DNA from: Candidatus Magasanikiibacteriota bacterium
GTDB lineage: Bacteria; Patescibacteriota; Patescibacteriia; Magasanikbacterales; UBA922
Assembly: GCA_018650645.1 (NCBI GenBank)
Contig: JABIFP010000003.1
Span: 1-51,186, forward strand
Reading direction: 5' to 3'
DNA length: 51,186 nucleotides
The position numbers and the translations under genes were made by a program. Shown piece by piece: positions 7,308 through 14,916 of this stretch. Position 1 is the stretch's first letter; each line of letters opens with the position of its first letter. The notes under the pieces were generated by a model, which was not told the origin of the DNA, made no database searches, and saw nothing but the letters and a program-made list of their open reading frames with translations.

Positions 7308-8323
7308 TGTTCGCTAAGGCAAAACAACTTCTTTCGCAAAAAAGATCCTTCGTGATCTTTTTTGCGATATTGCTTTCTTTTGCTGCAGTCAGAATAGGCC
7401 TCATATTCTTCCTTGGGGATACGGCCTATGGATACGATGCAGGAATATATAGAAGAATTTTTTATGATTGCAGCTCTGGAGCACTAACTCCAGGTTCCCC
7501 GGGGTCACTCCTTTGCCCTATTACAAATGTGCTCCAGAGCATAGGTCTCTCGCTCGATAGCATTGTATTTGGCGTATACGTAGCTTTTGAACTACTCGCC
7601 ATAGTGCTCATATACGAGCTATTCGCATATAAGTTACGCACATCATGGGCACTCTTTGGCACAGCCTTATTTACAAGCGCCACATTTACTCACATTTTTT
7701 TCACAGAATATTTTTTCCGCAATAGTATTGCCCTCCTTCTACTCCTCATTGCGCTTCGCTTTTTCCACAAACCACTCATTGTAGGTATTACTTCCTTTTT
7801 CCTTATACTGATTCATCCCATATCAATTCTACCTTTGGCTTTGACTGCACTCATTCTCTTTTGCACAAAAAGGAAAACATACCAATGGCAATTTTTAACA
7901 GGAGCCATGGGAATTATTTTTGGCATGCTCATTGCGCAAGGTGAGCTGCAATGGTATGTCAGGGAATTCTTGCAGCAATACATATATCCTACGGTGCTTT
8001 CTTCCGCAAGAAGTGCAGAATTTTCCGGAACATTTTTTTCATTAGCAAAAAGCTTTTTTGTGTATGTTCCGCTACTCCTGCTTATTTTTTATGGAATCAA
8101 ATATTTCTATAAAACATATCCTGTTCTTTCTGCGTGGACAGTCAGTTGTCTTTTCCTCAGCATCCCCTTTATTCCGTTTGCAGAAAGACATACGTTGTAC
8201 CTTTCAATCTCTCTCATATTTTTTGCAGCGCTAGGAGCAAAACACCTCTATGATAAAAAAGAACTCTCTCCTGCTATTTTATCTATCATGTGCATCTCTT
8301 GGGTATTCATCTGTACCAATTAG
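7307..8323 (+). CDS. GT-C-type polytopic membrane glycosyltransferase-like protein, frameshifted
   Basis: 338 aa with about 9-10 membrane helices. The first outward loop carries GDTAYGYDAGIYRR, resembling the acidic loop that binds the lipid-phosphate donor in GT-C enzymes (PMT/ArnT-like). After the last helix (ILSIMCISWVFIC, about 8280-8314) the frame hits TAG at 8321-8323. The expected soluble C-terminal part (YQLERLTSQEDVV and on) continues in another frame to 8676. One missing base near 8312-8320 would explain this. It is either a broken gene or a base error. Likely job: adding a sugar from a polyprenyl carrier to a surface molecule, inferred from topology. It is coupled to the preceding gene by a one-base overlap. 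Confidence 0.7.
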   Translation: MFAKAKQLLSQKRSFVIFFAILLSFAAVRIGLIFFLGDTAYGYDAGIYRRIFYDCSSGALTPGSPGSLLCPITNVLQSIGLSLDSIVFGVYVAFELLAIVLIYELFAYKLRTSWALFGTALFTSATFTHIFFTEYFFRNSIALLLLLIALRFFHKPLIVGITSFFLILIHPISILPLALTALILFCTKRKTYQWQFLTGAMGIIFGMLIAQGELQWYVREFLQQYIYPTVLSSARSAEFSGTFFSLAKSFFVYVPLLLLIFYGIKYFYKTYPVLSAWTVSCLFLSIPFIPFAERHTLYLSISLIFFAALGAKHLYDKKELSPAILSIMCISWVFICTN

Positions 8324-8676
8324 AACGGCTTACATCGCAAGAAGACGTCGTACGCATTATGCAGATGATTCATGTCATTCCACAAGAGGCCACCATTCTT
8401 ACATTCTCATCACTCGATGCGCCTTGGCTTGTTGGATATACAAAAAACCAGGTGATTGCACCTGGCGTTTTTGATACAGACCCATGGCCTGACTTTTTTT
8501 GGAGATCGGTTGTACAAGGAGATTCCCAAGAGCTACTACATACATTTTTTTCTGCAATCGAGTTGGATATATATGTATACTCTCACCCTGATGATGCGGG
8601 CTTTGTGTATAATTTGTTATCTACTCATAGCGGTACCACACAGCTAACACCCCGGCTTTGGAAAATTAATCGCTAA
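8290..8676 (+). CDS. C-terminal part of the GT-C-like protein in another frame
   Basis: 128 codons if started at the GTG at 8290, but more likely the continuation of the gene at 7307. The first residues after the last helix (YQLERLTSQEDVVRIMQM) and the later PQEATILTF, DAPWLVGYT and VIAPGVFDTDPW look like the soluble domain that follows the last helix in GT-C proteins, where a 'P-x-x-A-x-I' strand is usual. No Shine-Dalgarno precedes the GTG. If the frameshift is real, this fragment would be untranslated and the enzyme inactive or truncated. Confidence 0.6.
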   Translation: MHLLGIHLYQLERLTSQEDVVRIMQMIHVIPQEATILTFSSLDAPWLVGYTKNQVIAPGVFDTDPWPDFFWRSVVQGDSQELLHTFFSAIELDIYVYSHPDDAGFVYNLLSTHSGTTQLTPRLWKINR

Positions 8677-8729
8677 TCACTCATACCAGTTCTTTTACAT
8701 AAAATACAGAAAGTATCAAAATGGGGGCA

Positions 8730-9236
8730 TTATTTTTTTACTTGCCGTATAATTTGTTCGACTATATCATCAAGAGATAATTTATGGGTATCAAAAACAG
8801 TATACCCTGTAAACGCTTTTGCCTGCAAAACATCATAGAGATATGTGAATCTCTTTTCATCAGTTTCCTTTCCATTCTGAATATCTCTCTGTTTTACACG
8901 TTCAAGTAACACCTCAAATGGAGCCACCAATGAATACTTATATAGTTTTGCACCAAGCGCTTTCACAACAACCTCTAAATCCTGCAGTTTCTGTTCTACC
9001 AAACCACAATCAATAATGATATTACTTCCTTCTTCATATTTTTTTGTTACTTCCTCAAGTAACATGCCAAACGCCTGCTGATTGAAATCCGCCGTGGCCT
9101 TAGCTTTCGGTATAGAACGGCGCAGTTCATCCAAACTCAAATACTGAATATTTGATAATTGTTTTTTGATTTCTGCAGAGATTGTTGTTTTCCCTGAACC
9201 CTTCGGGCCATCTAGGACGATTATGAATCGTTTCAT
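8730..9236 (-). CDS. P-loop kinase-like protein (AAA_33/adenylate-kinase-like)
   Basis: 168 aa from the ATG at 9236; nine further codons upstream are open but unlikely. Walker A GPKGSGKTT (about 10-18) sits at the N-terminus after a beta strand (RFIIVLD). A DELRR motif at about 39-43 matches the acid after strand 2 in nucleoside or small-molecule kinases. IIIDCGL is a strand-3 or Walker-B-like strand, and LERVKQRDIQNGKETDEKR resembles a LID region with several Arg/Lys. The family phosphorylates nucleotides, sugars, antibiotics or RNA ends; the substrate is not predictable. Monocistronic, divergent from greA. Confidence 0.75.
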   Translation of the reverse strand: MKRFIIVLDGPKGSGKTTISAEIKKQLSNIQYLSLDELRRSIPKAKATADFNQQAFGMLLEEVTKKYEEGSNIIIDCGLVEQKLQDLEVVVKALGAKLYKYSLVAPFEVLLERVKQRDIQNGKETDEKRFTYLYDVLQAKAFTGYTVFDTHKLSLDDIVEQIIRQVKK

Positions 9237-9375
9237 ACATTCCTGTGACATAGTTGCGTTCATTAGTCATCCCATACAGTATACCTAACGAGTAAACCTA
9301 TTAAAAGGTATAAGTAATACTATACATATAGGCACTTTTAGCGTATCCTGAAAAAATCAGACTAATGACTTTTTT

Positions 9376-9879
9376 ATGCAACTTCCCAAAAGAAAACCCG
9401 GCAAATATGCTAACCAACCTTTAGATCCTTTTTTGACGCAGCAAAAATTTGATGAACTTTCGGCAAAACTCAATACACTTATAAAGCATAGCCGGCCAAA
9501 GTGGGCAACAGAAGTTAGCAGACTTGCCGAACTAGGCGATTTTTCAGAAAATGTTGAGTACCAACTCGCCAAAGGAAAACTCCGTGGTATAAATAGTGCT
9601 ATTTTAAAAATTCAGTATCAAATTGACCACGCGCAAATCATTACCCCACCAAAAGGGACGCATGCAAAAATCCGGATTGGAAGTACGGTCACCATAAGCT
9701 CAGAAGGCAATGAAAAGATATATCAAATATTAGGAAGATCAGAAACGAACCCTGACAAAGGAATCATTTCCCACACGTCTCCTATTGGCGCGGCACTACT
9801 CAGTCACAAAGTTGGAGATAGCGTTGAATTAACGCTTCCAAATAAAACGATCTCTTGTACCATTATTCGTGTAGAATAA
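9376..9879 (+). CDS. greA: Transcription elongation factor GreA/GreB
   Basis: 167 aa. The N-terminal coiled coil contains the diagnostic tip and strand AELGDFSENVEYQLAK (compare GDLSENAEY in GreA), whose acids place Mg2+ in the RNA polymerase active site for cleavage of backtracked RNA. The C-terminal FKBP-like domain starts at about 95 (KIRIGSTVTISSEG) and has PIGAALLSHKVGDSVEL, matching 'SPLGRALLGKKVGD'. It rescues stalled transcription complexes. A basic extension of about 20 residues precedes the usual start. It has its own promoter region (TATACT/TATACA boxes in 9315-9350) and a strong bidirectional terminator downstream. Confidence 0.92.
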   Translation: MQLPKRKPGKYANQPLDPFLTQQKFDELSAKLNTLIKHSRPKWATEVSRLAELGDFSENVEYQLAKGKLRGINSAILKIQYQIDHAQIITPPKGTHAKIRIGSTVTISSEGNEKIYQILGRSETNPDKGIISHTSPIGAALLSHKVGDSVELTLPNKTISCTIIRVE

Positions 9880-9902
9880 TCTACAATTGCAAGAGAATAA
9901 AA

Positions 9903-9930
9903 AAACACTGCTAGTACTAGCAGTGTTTTT
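9903..9930. terminator. Bidirectional terminator between greA and tRNA-Trp
   Basis: AACACTGCTAG-TA-CTAGCAGTGTT is a near-perfect palindrome flanked by A-run and T-run. It serves greA (plus) and tRNA-Trp (minus). Confidence 0.85.
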
Positions 9931-9935
9931 CCGTG

Positions 9936-10006
9936 CAGGCGTGGAGGGAATCGAACCCCCGCAAGAGGTTTTGGAGACCCCTGTACTGCCACTATACGAC
10001 ACGCCC
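9936..10006 (-). tRNA. tRNA-Trp(CCA)
   Basis: The minus strand gives acceptor GGGCGUG pairing with CACGCCU (G1-U72), anticodon loop CUCCAAA with CCA anticodon, and T-arm GGUUCGAUUCC. The discriminator is G and the 3' CCA is not encoded. TGA is used as a stop elsewhere in the window, so this tRNA reads UGG only. Confidence 0.95.
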
Positions 10007-10018
10007 ATTGTGTGCACC

Positions 10019-10047
10019 ATTATATCGCACCATAAGGTCTTTGACAA
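10019..10047 (-). promoter_or_regulatory. Promoter of tRNA-Trp
   Basis: TTGTCA, 17 bases, TATAAT on the minus strand, with the -10 ending 12 bases before the mature tRNA 5' end. Confidence 0.8.
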
Positions 10048-10057
10048 GACCTAAAGC

Positions 10058-10078
10058 AAAAAGCGCCTAAGGCGCTTT
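10058..10078 (-). terminator. Terminator of rpmG
   Basis: AAAAGCGCC-TAA-GGCGCTTTT palindrome 5 bases after the rpmG stop; T-run on both strands. Confidence 0.75.
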
Positions 10079-10083
10079 TATGC

Positions 10084-10260
10084 TTATTTTGTTTCTTTAT
10101 GCATGGTGTGAACACCCTTCTTTCCAGTTTCTTCTTTCACGCAGTGTTTGCAGTACTTATTCTTTTCCAAACGATCCTTCAAACGAGGATTCTTTTGGTC
10201 ATGATAGTTGATTTGCTTACACGCTGTGCATTGCATTTTGATGCGTCTATCTTGTGACAT
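10084..10260 (-). CDS. rpmG: 50S ribosomal protein L33
   Basis: 58 aa, MSQDRRIKMQCTACKQINYH at the start. A Cys4 zinc ribbon is visible as CTAC (residues 11-14) and CKHC (about 38-41), with the basic middle NPRLKDRLEKNKY characteristic of bL33. L33 sits near the E-site of the large subunit and is non-essential in model bacteria. The gene is a single-gene unit with a textbook promoter (TTGACG-17-TATAAT, about 36 bases upstream of the ATG) and a palindromic terminator right after the stop. Confidence 0.9.
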   Translation of the reverse strand: MSQDRRIKMQCTACKQINYHDQKNPRLKDRLEKNKYCKHCVKEETGKKGVHTMHKETK

Positions 10261-10295
10261 ACGGCCATTATTAGTGGAACTATTTTCGTAGCGAA

Positions 10296-10324
10296 ATTAT
10301 ATCGAACTTTTGCCAATCCGTCAA
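10296..10324 (-). promoter_or_regulatory. Promoter of rpmG
   Basis: TTGACG, 17 bases, TATAAT on the minus strand; it starts 26 bases after the recO stop. Confidence 0.8.
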
Positions 10325-10349
10325 GCCCTATGCTGTGAATATTTTTGGC

Positions 10350-10952
10350 TTATCTTAGCCAATTATTGATTTGTTTCCAGTCAAAAATCGCTTTTTCTGT
10401 GCATGCCTGTGCATGATTATGGAGATATGCATGCATTGCTTCCCTATCTTCTAGTGAAATATCGGTTCCGATTTGCCCTTGAGTATATATCGTGATCAAT
10501 GAATCGTCCTTAAGCGGATACCCCATATGTGCGAGTAAAAATACCATGAGTACATCAATCCACCAAATGCTCTCTTCTTCTAATACCGCTTCAATCCGTA
10601 TAATCCAGGCCACAACCGTTTTATATAGTACCGTATCATGAGTGTCATTCTCTAATAGAAGCGAATGTAGTAGCTTCATGCCCGTTTTAAGCATAAGCAG
10701 CTGTGCCTCTGTATACCCTGCAAAGGCCATTTCTGGCTGTACACTGGTTGCATACCCCTGCTGCTTGCCTGGCGCTATACCTAATGAAATAACGCTCCCA
10801 GGCTCTAAATGGGGCGCATTCTTGCTTGTACTCTTTTTACTTCCCTTTGCTATCACAATCTGCTTTCCCCGCTCCTCGGTAAGTAAAGAAATTCTTTCAT
10901 CAACCTCTCTATGGTTTGTCCGCGCAAGCACTACTGCTCGAGTAAACATCAT
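10350..10952 (-). CDS. recO: DNA repair protein RecO
   Basis: 200 aa, shorter than the usual 230-260. The N-terminal OB fold is clear: AVVLARTNHREVDERISLLT, then KQIVIAKGSKKSTSKNAPHLEPGSVISL, matching RecO's 'KGARKPKSRFAGxLEPFS'. The C-terminal helical domain (about 85-200) lacks the zinc-binding cysteines of some RecO proteins. RecO loads RecA onto SSB-coated DNA with RecR. The ATG at 10952 overlaps the end of ruvX by 4 bases, and the second ATG at 10949 is an alternative. It is the last gene of the hyp-adk-map-ruvX-recO unit. Confidence 0.85.
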   Translation of the reverse strand: MMFTRAVVLARTNHREVDERISLLTEERGKQIVIAKGSKKSTSKNAPHLEPGSVISLGIAPGKQQGYATSVQPEMAFAGYTEAQLLMLKTGMKLLHSLLLENDTHDTVLYKTVVAWIIRIEAVLEEESIWWIDVLMVFLLAHMGYPLKDDSLITIYTQGQIGTDISLEDREAMHAYLHNHAQACTEKAIFDWKQINNWLR

Positions 10953-11338
10953 AGGGCGCCATACATCTTGAAAGATTCCAAAATCACCATTGCGGCTTTC
11001 TCGTCTCTACTCACTTCCCCACCCATTTCATCTGCAGCTTGAGAACTGAGTCGCTCATCAGTAAAAACGATTGGTACATCTACTGTACTCTCTAGCTGTT
11101 TTACAAATTCACGGATTCTTTTTGTATGATGATTTTCTGATCCATCATCTAATGTCAGCGGTAATCCAAATACCACTTTATTTATGCCCTCTTCTTTTAT
11201 TAAAGAAGAAAGTTTATGTACCTGCTCTGCTTTTGTTTTTGCGCTGATAATGCCATATGGTAACACAACATCGAGGCCTTCCTGATACCAGGCCATACCA
11301 ATGGTTCGCTGTCCGTAATCAATCGCAAGTACATTCAT
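10949..11338 (-). CDS. ruvX: Putative pre-16S rRNA nuclease / Holliday junction resolvase YqgF
   Basis: 129 aa, RNase H-like fold. The first catalytic Asp is in LAIDYGQRTIG (D7). KVVFGLPLTLDDG supplies the second motif and VPIVFTDERLSS the third; AAMVILESF is the end helix. YqgF homologues mature the 5' end of 16S rRNA and were first proposed as Holliday junction resolvases. Its coupling to recO, ruvX stop overlapping recO start, is seen directly. The standalone 16S gene in this genome makes a pre-16S processing role a natural but unproven reading. Confidence 0.9.
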   Translation of the reverse strand: MNVLAIDYGQRTIGMAWYQEGLDVVLPYGIISAKTKAEQVHKLSSLIKEEGINKVVFGLPLTLDDGSENHHTKRIREFVKQLESTVDVPIVFTDERLSSQAADEMGGEVSRDEKAAMVILESFKMYGAL

Positions 11339-11339
11339 A

Positions 11340-12155
11340 TTAGATTTTTTCTGACGGTCTTTTTGTTACCACTTCTGGTCCATCTACAGTCAAAATAATA
11401 GTGTGTTCAAAATGCGCGTTCAGACTTCCGTCTTCCGTAACAATAGTCCATCCGTCTTCTTTTACATCCACTTCGTCTCCACCTAACGTAATCATCGGTT
11501 CAAGTGCAAGAACCATTCCTTCTTCTAATTTGATTCTACCAAGTGCCGGTTCGTCAAAATTCGGTACTGAGGGTTCTTCGTGTACTGCATGCCCAACTCC
11601 ATGCCCAGTTAATGCTCTAATAATACCGTATCCTTGTGGCTTAATATATTTTTCAATCGATTTACCAATATCTCTGACAGAATTTCCAAGTGTGGCAGCT
11701 TCAATCCCCACAAACAATGATTTTCTTGTTGCAATAAGAAGCTGTTTTGTTTTTTCAGGAATGTTTCCTACAGGAACGGTAAGTGCAGTGTCTGTAAAAA
11801 ATCCATTTCCTTTATTTCCCTTGCCACACCCTACTGGCCATTGCATACCAATATCAATACTGAAAATATCTCCATCTTGCAAAATTTTATCGTGACTCGC
11901 AATACCATGAACATTTTCTTCATTTACCGATGCGCAAATAGTACATGGAAATTTTGGATCCTGTTTACTAGAACGATATCCTTTAAACGCAGGTCTTCCA
12001 CCAGCAGCAAGAATAAGCTCCTCTGCTTTTTTATCAATATCAAGTGTGCTCACTCCTGGAGCAGCCATATTCGCAATTGTTTCAAGAACCTCACCAAGAA
12101 TTTTCCCTCCCTTTCTAATGTAGTCGAGTTCTTCTGAACTTTTAATCATTCCCAT
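11340..12155 (-). CDS. map: Methionine aminopeptidase, type I
   Basis: 271 aa. The five metal ligands of the pita-bread fold are visible: Asp in DIGMQ, Asp in FFTDTAL, His in GHGVGHAVHEEP, Glu in LEPMITLG and Glu in HFEHTIIL. It removes the initiator Met from new proteins. Compared with E. coli Map the loop between the first two Asp ligands is longer by several residues and contains a Cys (WPVGCGKGNKGNG). It starts one base after the adk stop; MIKSSEE (12149) is an alternative start. In many bacteria adk-map follows secY directly, as here. Confidence 0.95.
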   Translation of the reverse strand: MGMIKSSEELDYIRKGGKILGEVLETIANMAAPGVSTLDIDKKAEELILAAGGRPAFKGYRSSKQDPKFPCTICASVNEENVHGIASHDKILQDGDIFSIDIGMQWPVGCGKGNKGNGFFTDTALTVPVGNIPEKTKQLLIATRKSLFVGIEAATLGNSVRDIGKSIEKYIKPQGYGIIRALTGHGVGHAVHEEPSVPNFDEPALGRIKLEEGMVLALEPMITLGGDEVDVKEDGWTIVTEDGSLNAHFEHTIILTVDGPEVVTKRPSEKI

Positions 12156-12156
12156 A

Positions 12157-12747
12157 TTATATCTCTAATACTTGATGAATCTGCGCTGTCACTTCTTCAA
12201 TTGGCGGCTGACCATCCACAATCACTAATTTTTCAATCGATTTGTAGTACGCACGAATTGGTGCGAGTGCGGCATTCCCTTGCTGCTCAATACGTTTTTC
12301 AATCACCGCTTCACTCGCATCATCAGCTCTTCCTTCACCTGAGTCAACTCTAGATTGCAGCCGTTCCCGAATAGTATCATCTGTAAGTGCAATTTCAATT
12401 GCTAGCGCTTCTTCTGCAATTCCTTTCTTCTCTGCATATGCGTGATATGCTTCTGCTTGATCTACTGTTCGAATCGCACCATCTAAAACAACTCCTTGTC
12501 CCGCATCAAGAAAGGTATCCATCTGCGCAAAGGCAAGTTTATAAATCAAATCATTAGACACGAGTGCCCCAGATTTCATTGCCTGCAATGTTTTCTTGTC
12601 TTCTGCATCTCCTTCTGGATCCGCATCAAGTGCACGCAATAAATCTCCTGTTGAGATATGTCCGTACGCAAGCTTTTCACACAGCTTTTTTGCCTGTGTA
12701 CCTTTTCCACTTCCAGGTACTCCGAGTAGAATAATCATTTTTTTCAT
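12157..12747 (-). CDS. adk: Adenylate kinase
   Basis: 196 aa. Walker A LGVPGSGKGTQAKKL (8-22), the AMP-binding HISTGDLLRA and the Arg-containing VVLDGAIRT are all present. The LID is of the short type without zinc cysteines (ERLQSRVDSGEGRADD, then IEKRI). It interconverts ATP, AMP and ADP in the cytoplasm. The start codon overlaps the end of the upstream small gene by 4 bases (ATGA), so they are coupled. It is part of the unit from the promoter at 13079 to recO. Confidence 0.93.
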   Translation of the reverse strand: MKKMIILLGVPGSGKGTQAKKLCEKLAYGHISTGDLLRALDADPEGDAEDKKTLQAMKSGALVSNDLIYKLAFAQMDTFLDAGQGVVLDGAIRTVDQAEAYHAYAEKKGIAEEALAIEIALTDDTIRERLQSRVDSGEGRADDASEAVIEKRIEQQGNAALAPIRAYYKSIEKLVIVDGQPPIEEVTAQIHQVLEI

Positions 12748-13058
12748 ACTTTTTTTCCGTATTTATTCGTAAAATATGTCCGCGTTGCACTAAGTACCGC
12801 TTCTTTATCGTTATCACTAATCAAGTGCTTTTTTTCAAGACCATACAGTGCTTCTCTCATGTGTTTCAATGAAATTTTTCCATCCCCCATTCTGGCACGC
12901 TTGATGGTATCAATCATGAGCTGTTTTTCTTTGAGTGTTACGCTTGTGAGTGTTTTAAGACGAATAATTTCATCCATTTCAGCTTCACAAAGTGGCCACT
13001 GCGTTGTTTCAATTGATTTAGGTTGATTGAACCCAAACACGTAAGAAAAGAATCCCAT
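12744..13058 (-). CDS. Small soluble protein of unknown function, first in the adk operon
   Basis: 104 aa, not recognised. It has no signal or membrane segment and is predicted mostly helical: AEMDEIIRLKTLTSVTLKEKQLMIDTIKRA, then KISLKHMREALYGLEKKHLI. Several Lys/Arg residues and a C-terminal YFTNKYGKKV make it basic. The start follows a clear promoter by about 20 bases and the stop overlaps adk. Location between secY and adk suggests a housekeeping role, by context only. Confidence 0.7.
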   Translation of the reverse strand: MGFFSYVFGFNQPKSIETTQWPLCEAEMDEIIRLKTLTSVTLKEKQLMIDTIKRARMGDGKISLKHMREALYGLEKKHLISDNDKEAVLSATRTYFTNKYGKKV

Positions 13059-13078
13059 AGAATGCTATTAGTGTCCTC

Positions 13079-13107
13079 ACTATAGCAAAGAAGAATAGCT
13101 TATTCAA
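13079..13107 (-). promoter_or_regulatory. Promoter of the hyp-adk-map-ruvX-recO operon
   Basis: TTGAAT, 17 bases, TATAGT on the minus strand, directly after the secY terminator. Confidence 0.75.
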
Positions 13108-13117
13108 GGACTAAAAA

Positions 13118-13140
13118 AACATCTTTAGCAGATGTTTTTT
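13118..13140 (-). terminator. Terminator of the ribosomal protein/secY block
   Basis: AAACATCT-GCTAA-AGATGTTTTTTT on the minus strand, 10 bases after the secY stop, with a T7 tract. Confidence 0.85.
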
Positions 13141-13149
13141 TATGTGTGA

Positions 13150-14418
13150 TTATACTTTGTCGTATTCGTGAACGTGTAATTGTGATTCGATTTGCTTTGC
13201 GATATCAATTGCTACAGCTACCACAATAAGGAGTGACGTTCCACCAATTGCAAGTGTCTGTGTTCCTGTCGCAGCTTGCAAGATGAATGGAAGAACAGCA
13301 ATCAATCCAAGGAATGACGCTCCAGAGAACACTAATCGACTCATAACTTTTCCAAGATACAATTCAGTTTCTTTTCCTGGTCTAATTCCAGGAATAAATC
13401 CGCCCTGTCGTTGCAAGTTTTCTGCCATTTTTTGTGGTTGGAAAATTACCGCAGTATAGAAGTAAGTAAATCCAAATACCAAAATGAAGTATGACAGAGA
13501 ATAGAATACTTGGTTGTTAAAGAGTGTAATGGTATACGCAGAAATAGTCGCAAGCGTTCCCGTTCCGTTCACAAAGAGCTGCGCAAGCATCGGTGGAAAT
13601 AGAACCACAGAAATTGCGAAGATAATTGGGATTACACCAGCCGTGTTTACCCGAAGTGGTAATGAAGACTGCGTTCCACCAAAACTTCTTGAACCAATCA
13701 TGCGCTTTGCATAATTCACTGGAATATTTCGTTGTCCTTCATTAATGAAGACAACCGCTACCACAGTCACCAATGCTACTACTGCAAACATGATGTAAAG
13801 CATGAGATCTGCAGGGTTGTAGTTGAGGTATGCTTGTTGCAATGCCCGTGGCAAAGCTGCAATAATACCAGCAAAGATAAGAAGTGAAATACCGTTTCCA
13901 ATACGCTTTTCTGTAATAAGCTCACCAATCCACATAAGGAACACTGTTCCTGCAGTAGTCGTAAGCAGTACATTTACATAAAGCATGGTTGTCATGTTTG
14001 GCAAAATTTGTACCGATGACTGCCCAAGGAGTTGGATAAGTCCAAACGCTTGAAGCATCGCTAGTGGCACTGATACAAGCCGAGTATACATTTGAATTTT
14101 AGCCTGCCCAGATTCACCTTCATTTTTAAGCTCTTCAAGTTGTGGTACAACCATTTGCAAGAGCTGGAAGATAATTGAACTCGTAATGTATGGTGCTACA
14201 CCAAGCATTACTACCGAAAAGTTTTCTAATGTTCCACCAGAAAACACATTCAAAAGACCCAAGATTTGGTTACTTTCTAAAAATGCTCTCAAGTTGTTTA
14301 CATCAATACCCGGTACCGGAATATGAGCTGCAACACGAAACAAGACAAGCATTGAGAGAACAAAGAGAATACTTTTTCGCAAATCCTCTACTCTCCAAAT
14401 TCGACGAAGTAGTTCCAT
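13150..14418 (-). CDS. secY: Preprotein translocase subunit SecY
   Basis: 422 aa with ten membrane helices. Recognisable blocks are RKSILFVLSMLVLFRVAAHIPVPG (helix 1 and PG motif), NVFSGGTLENFSVVMLGVAPYI (plug region), GIANGISLLIF-like GNGISLLIFAGI, and GIRPGKETELYL (cytoplasmic loop 5 that contacts the ribosome and SecA). SecY is the protein-conducting pore. It is the last gene of the long ribosomal protein block, 44 bases after rplO, and is followed by a terminator. Confidence 0.97.
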   Translation of the reverse strand: MELLRRIWRVEDLRKSILFVLSMLVLFRVAAHIPVPGIDVNNLRAFLESNQILGLLNVFSGGTLENFSVVMLGVAPYITSSIIFQLLQMVVPQLEELKNEGESGQAKIQMYTRLVSVPLAMLQAFGLIQLLGQSSVQILPNMTTMLYVNVLLTTTAGTVFLMWIGELITEKRIGNGISLLIFAGIIAALPRALQQAYLNYNPADLMLYIMFAVVALVTVVAVVFINEGQRNIPVNYAKRMIGSRSFGGTQSSLPLRVNTAGVIPIIFAISVVLFPPMLAQLFVNGTGTLATISAYTITLFNNQVFYSLSYFILVFGFTYFYTAVIFQPQKMAENLQRQGGFIPGIRPGKETELYLGKVMSRLVFSGASFLGLIAVLPFILQAATGTQTLAIGGTSLLIVVAVAIDIAKQIESQLHVHEYDKV

Positions 14419-14462
14419 ACGTAATAGGTAAAAACCGAATCATGGTGGATTCGGAGATTAAG

Positions 14463-14906
14463 TTAGAATTGTACGCTGCCGCCCGCTTTTTCAATCGCTG
14501 CAAGAGCACCTTTACTGATAAGACATCCTTTTACTGATACTTTCTTATCAAGTGTTCCTCGGTTAACAATTTTTACCCCTCGCTGTGGCTTTTCAATAAG
14601 CCCGATTCTTGTTAAGAGTGCTGGAGAGATAATATCTCCATTGTTGCACGCTCTTGAGATCATAGCAAGAGTTACTGTTTCTTTCTTTGGGTGGATACTA
14701 TTGAACCCACGCAATTTTGGAATTTTTTGAAGAGCAGCCTTAAACCCTCTTCGCTGTGCTCCACTTTTACCACCAGAACGAGCTTTTTGACCTTTTTGCC
14801 CACGTCCAGCCGTTGTTCCTTTTGTAGAACCATTTCCACGACCAACTCTGCGGCTCGTTTGTTTAGCAGTTCCAGTTGAAGTAATTGTATGTGCTGATAA
14901 TGCCAT
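14463..14906 (-). CDS. rplO: 50S ribosomal protein L15
   Basis: 147 aa. The Gly/Arg-rich N-terminal extension (RRVGRGNGSTKGTTAGRGQKGQKARSG, read in two parts) threads into 23S rRNA in known structures. RRGFKAALQKIPKLRGF is the usual bridge, and GALAAIEKAGG the C-terminal signature. It follows rpsE directly: rpmD (L30) is absent from its usual place between them, as in Patescibacteria generally. Confidence 0.96.
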   Translation of the reverse strand: MALSAHTITSTGTAKQTSRRVGRGNGSTKGTTAGRGQKGQKARSGGKSGAQRRGFKAALQKIPKLRGFNSIHPKKETVTLAMISRACNNGDIISPALLTRIGLIEKPQRGVKIVNRGTLDKKVSVKGCLISKGALAAIEKAGGSVQF

Positions 14907-14916
14907 ATAATTGATA

